This document shows, piece by piece, positions 31,356-32,028 of a stretch of 32,028 nt of DNA. The stretch spans positions 1 to 32,028 of the forward strand of contig NZ_JAILWL010000014.1 of the NCBI RefSeq assembly GCF_025698965.1. Reading direction: 5' to 3'. A program made the position numbers and the translations under genes. The DNA is from Roseibium sp. (GTDB lineage: Bacteria; Pseudomonadota; Alphaproteobacteria; Rhizobiales; Stappiaceae). A model generated the notes under the pieces. It made no database searches, was not told where the DNA came from, and worked only from the letters and a program-made list of their open reading frames with translations. Every line of letters begins with the position of its first letter. Position 1 is the stretch's first letter.

Positions 31356-32028
31356 GTGTCGATATCTCCACCAGTCCCCAGAATGCCCTCTCTCAATGCC
31401 CTTCGCACATTCGAAGCGGCAGCGCGTCTCGGTGGATTTGCGCTCGCTGCCGAGGAACTCGGGGTGACGCCGGGAGCGGTCGCGGCGCAAATCAAATCAT
31501 TGGAAGATGAAATCGGTGCTCCGCTGTTTGCGCGTCACGCGCGAGGCGTGAAGCTCACACCGGTAGGTCAAAGGGCATTGCCGGCCTTTGTCAGTGCCTT
31601 TGATTCACTTGGTCAGGCCGTACGCGATCTCAAGCAGGATGCCGCGCCGCATAAGGTACACATTGCGGCATTGCCCGCCTTGGCCCAACTTTGGCTGACA
31701 CCGAGACTGCCAGCCTTGCGGGAGCAACTGACCGACATCGATATTTCCGTAACAGCCCTGGAAACACCGCCCAATCTGAAAAGAGTTCCTTATGATCTTT
31801 GCCTGTTTTACTGCGAAACCGTTCCGGACGGCGGCGTTCAGATGGGACGTGAGGAAGTGTTACCCGTCTGTTCACCTGCTCTGGCGCAGGAATTGATACG
31901 ACCGCAAGATCTGAAAAACGTCGCCTGTCTGACCGACACAGCCTGGGTTGGAGACTGGGACCTGTGGGCGGAAAAGGCGATGCCTGGCGAAGGGTTCAAG
32001 CCACGCGGGCCTGTCTTCTCTCTTTTCG
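31356..32028 (+). CDS. LysR-type regulator (GcvA-like), 3'-truncated by the window end
   Basis: This open frame is missing from the ORF track because it runs off the window. It opens at GTG 31356 (ATG 31383 is an alternative) and stays open to the last base, about 224 codons. The N-terminal winged helix-turn-helix is 'SLNALRTFEAAARLGGFALAAEELGVTPGAVAAQIKSLE' in style, followed by 'LFARHARGVKLTPVGQRALP'. The ligand-binding domain then begins ('HIAALPALAQLWLTPRLPAL'), which is typical of GcvA-like LysR proteins. It is divergent from the SHMT-like gene across ~100 bp, so it probably activates that gene. Confidence 0.93.
   Translation, partial: MSISPPVPRMPSLNALRTFEAAARLGGFALAAEELGVTPGAVAAQIKSLEDEIGAPLFARHARGVKLTPVGQRALPAFVSAFDSLGQAVRDLKQDAAPHKVHIAALPALAQLWLTPRLPALREQLTDIDISVTALETPPNLKRVPYDLCLFYCETVPDGGVQMGREEVLPVCSPALAQELIRPQDLKNVACLTDTAWVGDWDLWAEKAMPGEGFKPRGPVFSLF

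Noticed and set aside
1-32028. CRISPR array, tRNA, rRNA, insertion sequence or prophage
   Set aside because: No regularly spaced repeats, tRNA cloverleaf, rRNA sequence, transposase, integrase or phage structural gene was seen.

Overview
The window looks like chromosomal DNA from a GC-moderate alphaproteobacterium, most likely in the Rhizobiales/Stappiaceae (Roseibium/Labrenzia-like) neighbourhood. The reasons are a FixL-FixJ-FixK oxygen cascade, a SLC5-STAC type hybrid kinase with a LuxR-type regulator, an alphaproteobacterial ATP-dependent DNA ligase, a MipA/OmpV porin, and many GTG/TTG starts. The taxonomy is inferred from gene content and protein style only. I saw no rRNA, tRNA, CRISPR, prophage or insertion sequence.

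Layout. (1) 1-4820 is a three-gene operon. It encodes an 82-residue exported-looking peptide ending in five W-x-N triads plus a final W, a GrrM/OscB-like radical SAM/SPASM maturase, and a 1109-residue membrane-anchored protein of unknown function. This reads as a RiPP cluster, probably of the three-residue-cyclophane (triceptide) kind, with a core unlike the Gly-rich GrrA/OscA precursors. It is the best candidate in the window for something undescribed. (2) 5145-7430 holds an NTF2-like protein, a convergent TetR regulator and a MipA/OmpV outer-membrane protein. (3) 7502-12976 holds a DEAD-box RNA helicase, an ATP-dependent DNA ligase, a small exported coiled-coil protein, and a hotdog thioesterase pair that overlaps by 8 bp and may be a split double-hotdog gene.

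(4) 13448-20439 resembles the CrbS/CrbR (MxtR/ErdR) acetate-response two-component system. A LuxR-type regulator and a transporter-fused hybrid histidine kinase flank a membrane PAS-GGDEF-EAL protein. The gap upstream of the kinase contains three perfect hairpins, the last terminator-like on the kinase strand. (5) 20718-21890 is a class I/II aminotransferase. (6) 21965-25288 is an oxygen-sensing block: haem-PAS kinase FixL, regulator FixJ, a lone receiver protein, and a FixK-type CRP/FNR regulator with a strong terminator. (7) 25426-27933 holds a MerR-type regulator fused to serine-hydrolase accessory domains, convergent with oxygen-independent coproporphyrinogen oxidase hemN. A FixK/FNR-type box lies just upstream of hemN, which ties it to the FixLJ-K cascade.

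(8) 28012-32028 holds a glutathione S-transferase-like protein, an AbrB-family membrane protein preceded by nested palindromes, an SHMT-like PLP enzyme, and a divergent LysR regulator cut by the window end.

Starts were refined from the ORF track where a Shine-Dalgarno sequence or the known family N-terminus favoured another codon. All family assignments come from reading motifs by eye; no database search was run.
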